From Stygibacter sp964604155 (GTDB lineage: Bacteria; Cloacimonadota; Cloacimonadia; Cloacimonadales; TCS61): a stretch of 64,000 bases of DNA. The notes beneath the pieces were generated by a model. That model saw nothing but the letters and a program-made list of their open reading frames with translations, did no database searches and had not been told where the DNA came from. Each line of letters starts with the position of its first letter. The stretch's first letter is position 1. The stretch is taken from assembly GCA_964604155.1 (NCBI GenBank), contig CAZRXY010000105.1:1-64000 (forward strand). Direction: 5' to 3'. Below are positions 34,838-42,914 of this stretch, in pieces. The position numbers and the translations under genes were made by a program.

Positions 34838-37132
34838 ATGAAAAAAGGACGACTTATTTTAGCAGTTTTATTATTATTCAGTCTTTGTCTGTTTTCAAAC
34901 GTCACCAGGCAAAGCGTAATTGTACCCGAAGAAGTAGAAACCATCCAGGGGGCAATAGATCTTGCGGTGAGTGGAGATGTTATAATTGTTTTACCTGGGA
35001 CCTATACTGAAAATATCGATTTTATGGGTAAAGAGCTTGTTGTTGGTTCATTGTATTATACCACACAGGACACAAGTTACATATCGCAGACGGTAATCGA
35101 TGGTGGTCAAAACGGAAGCGTAGTGACATTTAACAGTGGAGAGGGCGGCAATTCCGTATTATCGGGATTTACAATAACAAACGGGGTAACTTCAGCGGAT
35201 GGTGGCGGAATATACTGTGGCGATAATACAAGTCCTTTGCTTGATAATCTGAGAGTTATCAATAATCAGGCGAGTAATGGTGGTGGTTTATTTTTTGGCA
35301 CGAATTCTTCGATAAGTATTATTTCGACATTGATCAGTGATAATAATGCTACATATCAGGGTGGTGGGGCATATTTGTATTATTGCGATCTCATTATGAA
35401 TGATGTTGTGCTGGAAAATAATGAATGTGTTTATACGGGAGGAGGTATGTCAATCACATCCTCCGAAATAGTCATGGAAAATGTATCAGTGATAAATAAT
35501 ACTGCTTCCGGGTCATACGGTTCAGGGGGAGGATTATTTAATTACTGGGAATCAGTGATCGACTTGGATTCCTGCCTATTCGAAGGTAATTTTGCCGTCA
35601 CAGGAGGCGGAATTTGTTGTGATGAAATGACAGCATTATATCTAGAGAATACTTTAATCAAAGAGAATGAAGCATCATACTCTGGAGGTGGAATTTTCTT
35701 TGGCTGGGGCTTGGAATTATCCATAGTTAATTCAGAAATAGATAATAATACGGCAGGAACAAATGGGGGGGGGCTTTTTTTAAGTGGATTTGATCAGGAT
35801 TTGAATAAGGTGCTGATAACTAATAATACTGCGGGATCAAAAGGTGGAGGGATTTTTATTAATGGCTGGTCTAATGTTGATCTTTTAAATACTACTATCG
35901 TGGATAATACAGCCGAAGAAAATGGAGGAGGAATCTACGCTGATTACAATTATAATTATGCAAGACTAATCAACTCCGTCTTATGGGACAACTTACCACA
36001 AGCTTTGTATCTGAATTATTCAGGGAATACGTTTCCAACTGAAGTAACAGTAGCTTATAGCAATTTTGAAGGTGGCTATGATGCAATAGGCGTTTCCAGT
36101 TATGATAATGTGATCATCAACTGGCTGGAGGGTAACATAGATGAAGAACCGGGATTTATTGATCAGGTTGGTGGAAATTATCAGTTATTGAGCAATTCGC
36201 CGTGCATTGATAGTGGAACAGCTTACTTTGAATATAACGAAGAAGTTTTACTAAATCTTGAGGCAGAAGAATATGAGGGAGAGGCGCCGGATATGGGTGC
36301 CTATGAATTCTCAGGTGTCAAATATGGAGATATAAATAATGATGGGGCGATTGATAGTTACGATGCCTCACTCCTTTTGATGTACGTAATTGGCATGGAT
36401 CCTTTGGAGGATGATCCAGTCCCATGGGAAGAATGGAGGGTCGAACGTGCTGATGTCAATCTGGATGGTGAAATAGAAGCTTTGGATGCAGCACTCGTAC
36501 TTCAAAATGCTGTAGGGCTTATAGAATTACCTGTGCGGGGCGGTATCAGAGGAAGCAGCGAAATCACAATATCCAGTGACGAACAGTATATTTATCTGAA
36601 CAGCGATTATGAATTGATCAGCTTTGAATATACTATCAGCGAATATAGTAATCTGGAATTCAGAGCTGGAGAGGTTAATTACGATAATTGTTTATATTTA
36701 CAGAAAGGTGATAGAATGGCGATAATATCTGCAGAAGGGTTATCCGGAAATTTAGTGCAGATTCCTTATACAAGAACAGGCGCTTATATAGATAGTTACG
36801 TTACTTTTAATGTCATCAGTAATGGCTGGCATGAGCAAATTACATATCTGCTCAATGGTGAAACTCCTTCTATCAGCAGGATTAGCGCAGTCTATCCAAA
36901 TCCTTTCAATCCGGAGACGACGATCGAGTATCAATTAGCCCAGCCTGGTAAAACCAGTATTGAGGTCTATAATATCAAGGGACAAAAAATAGAGACGCTA
37001 TTCAACGAAGAGCAGGATGCAGGAAATTACAATTTCAGATGGAATGCAGATGGACAGAGCAGTGGAGTCTATTTTGTCCGTGTGAAAAATGGCTCCTTTG
37101 AAGGCAGAGAAAAAATTATTCTTCTGAAATAG
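34838..37132 (+). CDS. Secreted beta-helix protein with dockerin and sorting domain
   Basis: 764 residues from ATG 34838 (GGAGGAATAATG); the frame is open 18 codons earlier but those precede the signal peptide (RLILAVLLLFSLCLFS). Residues about 30-500 form right-handed beta-helix turns, opening IVPEEVETIQGAID and repeating N-x-A-x-x-x-GGG(I/L)(Y/F), as in polymorphic outer-membrane and pectin-lyase-fold proteins. A type I dockerin at about 502-568 has loops DINNDGAIDSYD and DVNLDGEIEALD. Then a domain of about 100 residues shared with the 4752-11123 protein, and a C-terminal sorting domain (YPNPFNPETTI ... YNIKGQKIE ... SGVYFVRV). Might be a carbohydrate-binding or -degrading component docked onto the cohesin scaffold; no catalytic residues could be identified. 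Confidence 0.88.
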   Translation: MKKGRLILAVLLLFSLCLFSNVTRQSVIVPEEVETIQGAIDLAVSGDVIIVLPGTYTENIDFMGKELVVGSLYYTTQDTSYISQTVIDGGQNGSVVTFNSGEGGNSVLSGFTITNGVTSADGGGIYCGDNTSPLLDNLRVINNQASNGGGLFFGTNSSISIISTLISDNNATYQGGGAYLYYCDLIMNDVVLENNECVYTGGGMSITSSEIVMENVSVINNTASGSYGSGGGLFNYWESVIDLDSCLFEGNFAVTGGGICCDEMTALYLENTLIKENEASYSGGGIFFGWGLELSIVNSEIDNNTAGTNGGGLFLSGFDQDLNKVLITNNTAGSKGGGIFINGWSNVDLLNTTIVDNTAEENGGGIYADYNYNYARLINSVLWDNLPQALYLNYSGNTFPTEVTVAYSNFEGGYDAIGVSSYDNVIINWLEGNIDEEPGFIDQVGGNYQLLSNSPCIDSGTAYFEYNEEVLLNLEAEEYEGEAPDMGAYEFSGVKYGDINNDGAIDSYDASLLLMYVIGMDPLEDDPVPWEEWRVERADVNLDGEIEALDAALVLQNAVGLIELPVRGGIRGSSEITISSDEQYIYLNSDYELISFEYTISEYSNLEFRAGEVNYDNCLYLQKGDRMAIISAEGLSGNLVQIPYTRTGAYIDSYVTFNVISNGWHEQITYLLNGETPSISRISAVYPNPFNPETTIEYQLAQPGKTSIEVYNIKGQKIETLFNEEQDAGNYNFRWNADGQSSGVYFVRVKNGSFEGREKIILLK

Positions 37133-37183
37133 AAAAAATATTCGAACTGGCAGGAGGAAGGCAGGTTTTTAACTTTGGATGAA

Positions 37184-37249
37184 TTACCCGGGGCTTTTAG
37201 CTTGGTGATTGGGGTGTGTTTCTCTGAGAAGGGATTTATACCAGGGTAA
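37184..37249. repeat. CCCGGGGCTTTTAGCTTGG repeat (copy 3 of 3)
   Basis: CCCGGGGCTTTTAGCTTGG, GATTGGGGTGTGTTTCTCTGAGAAGGG, ATTTATACCAGGG. Lies between the convergent ends of the beta-helix gene and the GT4 gene, so may also work as a terminator. Confidence 0.75.
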
Positions 37250-37258
37250 CGCTAGAGA

Positions 37259-38473
37259 TCAGGTTATAGATTCAGGGCATATTTTGTGGTAAAAATCTAT
37301 GAGTTTTTTTCCGGCGGTGGTGGTGTTGTAGTATTTTTTCACAGCGGTTCTGGCATTTGCAGCCATTGAGGAAAACAGCTTTTTTTGGTTGAAAGCAATC
37401 TGTATTACGTCGGCAAAGTGACTGGCGTTTCCGGCTTCAAACACATATCCGCACTGGTGATTATTAATAATTTCTTCCTGAGGTCGGCAATTGCTTACAA
37501 TCACAGGTTTCTGGAAGTACATGTACTGGAAAATTTTATTAGCGACGCCGGATTCGTGCTGTTCATTTTTTTTTATGGGAGAGACAGCGATATCGATATT
37601 TTTTATAAGTGAGGCAAAATCTTTGAATTCCAGCCAGGGGATGTGAGTAACATTCTCGGAGTAGCTATTGATACAATTTTGGAACTTTTTTTTATCGGCA
37701 TTATCAACGGGTCCCACGAACAGAAAGTGCAGGTTCGGGATATTTTTTCGTGCAATATCCAGAGCCATAAAGCAATCAAAAATACCTCGGCGTTCGGCGA
37801 TAACGCCAAAATACAGGAGAGTGAATTTGCCTTTGGGATCAAAAATGGTTTTATCATCAAATAGAGCATCGAGCTGTTTAAGATCGGGAACATTGGGATA
37901 TATGCAGAATTTTTCTATATTCATCAAATTCTGGTATTCCTCAGCGAGTGATTGGGCAAAATGATCACTGAGAGTGATAATCCCTTTTGCCTGGCGTAAA
38001 ATTTTGCGTTCCTTATTTTTCCAGCGAGCTTTACTGAGAAGACAATTAAGCGGGAAGAACCGAGACCAGTTATATGAAACTACAGTGGCGGGATAATTTT
38101 CGTGCAAATCGACAACATAATCCACATCCTGGTGTCTGGCTGGCAAACCCATATAGAGATCATGGACATGGAGAATATCTATATCCATAGAGCGGACAAA
38201 TTTTTTGATGATAAAATGCCAGATAACAGAATAGAGATCAAGAGCAGTACCCGAGAATGGTCTTAATTTTTTAACAACCCATTTTTTGCAGGGAATCTGA
38301 TAGACAGAAAAATATTCAAAATTTTTTATCTTGGTTTTTCTCGAGTGATAATCCAGAGCCAGGACGAACACCTGATTGCCTGCTGCTCCGAGAATTCTGG
38401 CTTCATTTTCTACTCTTTGATCCGGCAGTTCCTTATCCAGCACCATACCGATACGAAGTTTATTATTTATCAT
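37259..38473 (-). CDS. Family 4 glycosyltransferase
   Basis: 404 residues, GT-B fold. LRIGMVLDKELPDQRVENEARIL at the N-terminus, a middle HVHDLYMGLPA, and the C-terminal donor site: LLYFGVIAERRGIFDCFMAL, then EQHESGVANKIFQYMYFQKPVIVSN with the EX7E-type acidic pair and GYVFEAGN. Transfers a sugar from a nucleotide donor to a growing glycan at the cytoplasmic face. Last gene of the PHP-to-GT4 unit, 15 nt after the C5-epimerase gene. Confidence 0.88.
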   Translation of the reverse strand: MINNKLRIGMVLDKELPDQRVENEARILGAAGNQVFVLALDYHSRKTKIKNFEYFSVYQIPCKKWVVKKLRPFSGTALDLYSVIWHFIIKKFVRSMDIDILHVHDLYMGLPARHQDVDYVVDLHENYPATVVSYNWSRFFPLNCLLSKARWKNKERKILRQAKGIITLSDHFAQSLAEEYQNLMNIEKFCIYPNVPDLKQLDALFDDKTIFDPKGKFTLLYFGVIAERRGIFDCFMALDIARKNIPNLHFLFVGPVDNADKKKFQNCINSYSENVTHIPWLEFKDFASLIKNIDIAVSPIKKNEQHESGVANKIFQYMYFQKPVIVSNCRPQEEIINNHQCGYVFEAGNASHFADVIQIAFNQKKLFSSMAANARTAVKKYYNTTTAGKKLIDFYHKICPESIT

Positions 38474-38488
38474 CTAATCATCCGGTTA

Positions 38489-39484
38489 TCAGAGTCTATT
38501 GATTTTTTTCAGAGCTTTATATTTATGAATGTACATTTTCACGGCATTAGAGAGGTTATCCTGAGAATGGAATTTATGAGCATAATACTGAAAAATGTTA
38601 TCGTCGGTAATTCTGTGAAGTAATTTCATTTGGGCAATATGCAATCTGTGGTAGAGGATAGTGGCGGGGTCTATCCGGGGATACCATTCAGCCTGGCAGA
38701 GATTGTATCTGCTCCAAAAGCCCAAGTCATAGGAAGGTAGAATATTTTTGAGAGTCCGGATACCCCGGGAGAAGATATCGTGAGCAGATTTATGCTGCGG
38801 GAAGACACGGATATAATCATAAACACCCAGAAGTGAAAAAATCATACCGTTAAGCACGAGAGTCGGGATACTTGCCGTGTATTCTTCATAGAAGGCACCA
38901 AAATCTGTAAAACTGGTAACACCGCCTTCAGATACAGGCAAGGAGAAAGGGATGAGGGCAAGTTCTGCCAGGTCTGCCCAGTCTTTATTATTCGTGATCT
39001 GATAGCCGCGCAGCAGGATATTGACAGCTCTTGCCTGGGAGAAGGCAGATTGCCAGGGGTCTTGATTTCTATATTGTGGAAGCGGCACTTTTGTCAGCCA
39101 GCGGGCGCCGTATTTATGGCTTTCTTCAGCATTAGTTTCAAACCAGCGGGGGAAATTAAGAAAGCGGTTTTTATCAAAATCGCTATTTGAATCCAGCCAG
39201 GTATGAAAAACAGCCAAGCCCATCTGCCCTATTGTGATGGGGAAATATACATAATCCTGGTCTTCCACATCAATATAGGTGGCATTGAGGGGAATACCCT
39301 CATCATCAAATTTCTTCAATAGCTTCTGGTCTTTGCCGCCGGCGATTCGATCTTCGCGGAACAAAAAATAGTAATTATCAAGTTTGGTTGAACTCAGGTT
39401 TTGGGCGATTTGATAATTTGTGGGAGGTGTTCGGAGGTCATGAGCAAATTTTTTTAGCATAAACAGAGATTTTTTTGTATTCAT
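38489..39484 (-). CDS. D-glucuronyl C5-epimerase-like protein
   Basis: 331 residues. The C-terminal C5-epimerase domain (helical alpha/alpha barrel) is clear: QDPWQSAFSQARAVNILLRGYQIT, SEGGVTSFTDFGAFYEEYTA, VLNGMIFSLLGVYDY and FWSRYNLCQAEWYPRIDP. In animal GLCE and bacterial homologues this domain converts glucuronic to iduronic acid in a polymer. No signal peptide, so it should act in the cytoplasm on a nucleotide- or lipid-linked glycan; uronosyl substrate is inferred. ATGA overlap with the GT4 gene upstream. Confidence 0.82.
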   Translation of the reverse strand: MNTKKSLFMLKKFAHDLRTPPTNYQIAQNLSSTKLDNYYFLFREDRIAGGKDQKLLKKFDDEGIPLNATYIDVEDQDYVYFPITIGQMGLAVFHTWLDSNSDFDKNRFLNFPRWFETNAEESHKYGARWLTKVPLPQYRNQDPWQSAFSQARAVNILLRGYQITNNKDWADLAELALIPFSLPVSEGGVTSFTDFGAFYEEYTASIPTLVLNGMIFSLLGVYDYIRVFPQHKSAHDIFSRGIRTLKNILPSYDLGFWSRYNLCQAEWYPRIDPATILYHRLHIAQMKLLHRITDDNIFQYYAHKFHSQDNLSNAVKMYIHKYKALKKINRL

Positions 39485-40764
39485 ATCTTACTCTCAAAAA
39501 TTTGAACAAGCTGTCCGGTTTGATTTTTGCGGGAATAATAATCAACCTTGCTATTTCCATAACTCGGCAGGCTGTCAGTTTGCCAAAGTCGAAAAATATC
39601 TTCAATCAGTTTTTGACATGGTTCATCGAAGGTAAAGAAAGAGCCAGTCTCTGTTTGGGTAAGGATTTCAGCAATTTCGTTTCCGGGTGCTGCATAAGCG
39701 ATGATGTGATTTCCGGTTTTTATATACTCAAACAGCTTCGCGGTGAGGACGCCTTTACTATTGGGTGTATTTGTGGAAAAAACCAGCAGCAGATCGGCAT
39801 TGATTATTTTCTTTATTACCAGACTGTGATCGATATAGCCTGGCATATAATAACAATGGGCTGCTTTGCTTCGGGCGATATATTCTTTAATTTCGCTGTG
39901 AACATTTCCATACAAATGAATTTCCAAAGAGCATAGTATTGAATCGGGCAAGTTGTCAATAGAATCGAAAAAAGCAGTAGCAAATTGAGCAGTTCTGATA
40001 TTGCCAGTATGGCAAATAGTAAATTTTTTATTTTTTACTTTTGTGATATTACAAAAATCATCTGCATCGAAGCCATTATAAATCACCTGAACAGGAGAAT
40101 TTGTAATCTGGGAAAATATATCTTTTAGACCTTTACTTACCGTGGTAATGCAGCGAGCCTGGTTCAGAGTTAATTTTTCAATTTTTTTATCAATCAGCCA
40201 GCTCAGGGTATTCCGAGGTAGATTTTTGAGCCAGAACGCTTCCGTCCAGGGGTCTCTGAGATCGGAAATTAGCGGGATATTGCCTTTTTTACTGATTAGG
40301 GCGGCTCCAATCTGAAGTGAGTGAGGTGGAGAGCTGCTAAAGATGAGATCAGGCTTTTGGGTTTTGATAATTTTATTACCTTTATAAATAAGAAAAGGCA
40401 GCCAGCCCAGCCGCGCATCAGGGATAAAAAGATTCGCCCGGCACCACTTGAAAAATTTATGTGAGAATTTATCTCTCTTGCCCTTGCTAAGTTCAAGAGT
40501 ATTTATTCCGCTTTTTAGTTTTTTGCCTTTGAGGATATTATAAAAAGCAAAAGGGTGTAAACTATATGACTTATAGATTTTTATAGCCGTGGGCACTTCT
40601 GCAAGCAGAGTTTGATCAAGAGCAGGAAAATTTCCGTTATTGACCGTTAAGATGATGGGTTGCCAGCCAAATTGCAGTAAGAATTTGCAGAATTTTAGTG
40701 TTCTTTGCACGCCGGGACCGCCGGCGGGGGGCCAATAGTATGTGATAATAAGAACTTTAGGCAT
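39481..40764 (-). CDS. Family 4 glycosyltransferase
   Basis: 427 residues. Start put at ATG 40764 (MPKVLIITYYWPPAGGPGVQR), whose ATGCCTAA overlaps the stop of the previous gene; an upstream ATG at 40812 would lie inside that gene. Acceptor-side PPAGGPGVQRT loop and DLRDPWTEAFW, donor-side ICHTGNIRTAQFATAF, NTPNSKGVLTAKLFEYIKTGNHIIAY. Resembles the WlbH/WbuB-type GT4 enzymes of amino-sugar and uronate glycans. Overlaps the epimerase by 4 nt. Confidence 0.86.
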   Translation of the reverse strand: MPKVLIITYYWPPAGGPGVQRTLKFCKFLLQFGWQPIILTVNNGNFPALDQTLLAEVPTAIKIYKSYSLHPFAFYNILKGKKLKSGINTLELSKGKRDKFSHKFFKWCRANLFIPDARLGWLPFLIYKGNKIIKTQKPDLIFSSSPPHSLQIGAALISKKGNIPLISDLRDPWTEAFWLKNLPRNTLSWLIDKKIEKLTLNQARCITTVSKGLKDIFSQITNSPVQVIYNGFDADDFCNITKVKNKKFTICHTGNIRTAQFATAFFDSIDNLPDSILCSLEIHLYGNVHSEIKEYIARSKAAHCYYMPGYIDHSLVIKKIINADLLLVFSTNTPNSKGVLTAKLFEYIKTGNHIIAYAAPGNEIAEILTQTETGSFFTFDEPCQKLIEDIFRLWQTDSLPSYGNSKVDYYSRKNQTGQLVQIFESKI

Positions 40765-41320
40765 TCTCTTTATGGGGATTATTATTTTGTATCTCTTCTT
40801 TTTCCGGGGCAATAACGATACTATTCATGAATTCATCCAAGGCAATTTGAGGTGTCATTTCAATGATGGCATTCAGGATTTCGAGCATTTTGGGAAATGC
40901 AAGAGTGAGTTCATGGGTTTTTGTATTTCCGTTATGGTCTTTGTATTTAATATCCAGGATGCGTTGTCTTGCGTTTCTGAGCTTGATAGAGATAAAATCT
41001 GTCCAATTAATGATCACAGTTTTTTTCATAAGATAATGAAATTCCAGATAGTTTTCTTTGAAACGCAGCCTGTTAAGAGTGAAGAGATTTCTCAAAAGTG
41101 AGTTAAGTGCGAAAAAGATAATCAGGAATGGGACTAGTTTTGTGAAAGTGGAAGAATCGGCATTAATTTTTGTGAAAATAAGTCTAAGGGCATAAGCGAT
41201 GGCAAACACAGAGAAGAAAACGGTGAACCAGCGGATAATGGGGCTGAACCAGTAGGAACGGGGAAATCCTTTTTTGGCATTGATATTTTGATATTCTTCA
41301 TAATTATTCTGGTGAGGCAT
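40757..41320 (-). CDS. Two-helix membrane protein with bacterial PH-like domain
   Basis: 187 residues, two membrane helices near residues 28-48 and 60-80, then a beta-rich domain (RLRFKENYLEFHYLMKKTVIINWTDFISIKL) of the bPH/YdbT kind. Function unknown. Sits between the PHP gene and a GT4 gene and overlaps the latter by 8 nt, so it is expressed with the glycan genes. Confidence 0.65.
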   Translation of the reverse strand: MPHQNNYEEYQNINAKKGFPRSYWFSPIIRWFTVFFSVFAIAYALRLIFTKINADSSTFTKLVPFLIIFFALNSLLRNLFTLNRLRFKENYLEFHYLMKKTVIINWTDFISIKLRNARQRILDIKYKDHNGNTKTHELTLAFPKMLEILNAIIEMTPQIALDEFMNSIVIAPEKEEIQNNNPHKENA

Positions 41321-41323
41321 AAT

Positions 41324-42139
41324 TTAGAGATACTCCTTAAGCTCCTGTCGGACAGATTCGGGGGCACTATAGAAACCAAAGAAATTGAGATCGGAGTCAT
41401 ATCCATGAAAATCACTGCCGCCGGTTTTGATAAGTCCATTATCATCCGCCATTTTTTTGTAACGCTCGGTCTCATCATCAGTATGCCTGCTGTAAAAGAC
41501 TTCCAGCCCCTGCACACCGTTTTTGATAATCTGCCTAACCAGGTCATCATCACGATAGACATAAGGGTGGGCAAGCACGGATACACCTCCGGCACGTTTT
41601 ATGGCTTCTATCACTGTTTCGGAATCGGGGGCAGGTTTGGCAATATAACAGCTTTTACCCTCGCCGATATACTTATCGAAAACTTCTTTGGTATCGCGGC
41701 AGTGCCCGGCATCTATAAGAGCACGAGCAATATGAGGTCTGCCTACAAGGTTCAATTTCCCAGTGAGATTGATAACACCATGGAAATCTATCTTTAGCCC
41801 TTGTTTTGCCAGCAATTTCACAATTTTTTTTGCCCGGATAAGCCGGCCCTTTTCAATGTTATGTAAAAAAGCTCGAAATGCTTTATCATGAATATCAAAA
41901 CCGTAAGCAAGAATATGGACATCCCGATCCCAGCACAAAGAGCTGATCTCTACTCCGGGTAGAACCTGAATATCATAGTGAGGGGCAATTTTGATAGCTT
42001 CCAAACTTCCCTCAATAGTATCGTGGTCTGTAATGGAGATAAGCTGGTAATTGTACTGCTGCAGGATTTCCAGTAATTCCCGAGGTGAAAATACTCCGTC
42101 AGAGTAGCTGGTATGTAGATGCAGATCAAGCTTATCCAT
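41324..42139 (-). CDS. PHP-domain phosphoesterase (RNase AM/YciV-like)
   Basis: 271 residues. Metal ligands of the PHP fold: DLHLHTSYSDG, ITDHDT, GVEIS, VLAHPYV and GGSDFHG. The closest known roles are nucleoside 3',5'-bisphosphate phosphatase and RNase AM; a phosphatase of sugar or polysaccharide regulators is also possible. First gene of a five-gene minus-strand unit. No strong promoter motif on that strand was spotted in the 42140-42421 gap. Confidence 0.85.
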   Translation of the reverse strand: MDKLDLHLHTSYSDGVFSPRELLEILQQYNYQLISITDHDTIEGSLEAIKIAPHYDIQVLPGVEISSLCWDRDVHILAYGFDIHDKAFRAFLHNIEKGRLIRAKKIVKLLAKQGLKIDFHGVINLTGKLNLVGRPHIARALIDAGHCRDTKEVFDKYIGEGKSCYIAKPAPDSETVIEAIKRAGGVSVLAHPYVYRDDDLVRQIIKNGVQGLEVFYSRHTDDETERYKKMADDNGLIKTGGSDFHGYDSDLNFFGFYSAPESVRQELKEYL

Positions 42140-42287
42140 TTATCTTACCTCTGTTATTATTCTTTATATAAAACTAAAGAACCTTTTTAAAAAACATTCC
42201 GCTGGTGTAAAGTAAAAGCTTTTAAGAGCGGACTTTTTGCTGACAGCAGGGAGGCTTTTGCAGCTATGAGCAAGGTTTTTTATCCAT

Positions 42288-42346
42288 GGGGTATGCCAGG
42301 GTGAGTTAACAAACTTATTGACATAATAATGGGATAGATTAAGTAT
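42288..42346 (+). promoter_or_regulatory. Promoter with GGGGTATGCCAG element (copy 4)
   Basis: GGGGTATGCCAG (42288-42299), 18 nt, TTGACA (42318-42323), then 17 nt to AAGTAT (42341-42346). It precedes the TTG start of the next gene by about 75 nt. The only plus-strand copy of the element. Confidence 0.6.
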
Positions 42347-42421
42347 CTGTTCTGAGGGTTAGTATTGATAATATGTAAGCCAGGCGGAATTGGTTGGGGT
42401 CAAGCTTAGTGGAGGTGATAA

Positions 42422-42844
42422 TTGGGAACTCATCAGATAATGCTGGTGATATTAAGCGTAGTATTAATGGGGATTGCAATAGCTTTTGGGTTATTTATGT
42501 TCCGGATGCATGCAGTTAATACAAATCGTCAGCTTATGATCAATGACATGAATTTTCTGGGAGCAGAAGCTTTGAGATTTTGGCGGACTCCTCGGAGCAT
42601 GGGTGGCGGGGCACCTGATATAACCAGTAACGATCAGGAGAGGCTGGAATTTTTTTTACATTGGAGCGGCTCAACCAACCGAACTGCTTCGGGCACATAT
42701 TCAATACTGGCAAACGATGACGGGACTCTGGATATTATTGGCATAGGCACAGAATTAGGGCGTGACAGCACGAATCCTGTACGGGCAATAATGACCGTAA
42801 ATCCTGGTGCAGATCCCTCAATGGTCACAACAATTGAAAACTGA
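42422..42844 (+). CDS. Pilin-like or membrane-anchored hypothetical protein (TTG start)
   Basis: 140 residues starting at TTG 42422 behind GGAGGTGATAA. A single hydrophobic segment at residues 6-27 (IMLVILSVVLMGIAIAFGLFMF) is followed by an alpha-helical RQLMINDMNFLGAEALRFW and a beta-rich end. It looks like a type IV pseudopilin but has no G-x4-E cleavage motif. Probably monocistronic, with the promoter at 42288-42346. Confidence 0.6.
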   Translation: MGTHQIMLVILSVVLMGIAIAFGLFMFRMHAVNTNRQLMINDMNFLGAEALRFWRTPRSMGGGAPDITSNDQERLEFFLHWSGSTNRTASGTYSILANDDGTLDIIGIGTELGRDSTNPVRAIMTVNPGADPSMVTTIEN

Positions 42845-42914
42845 CCGAATAACTAATTAAAAATTGTTTTTTTGAGAATCAGCCTTATTTTTGTTCTATA
42901 AAGAAGGTTAAGTG

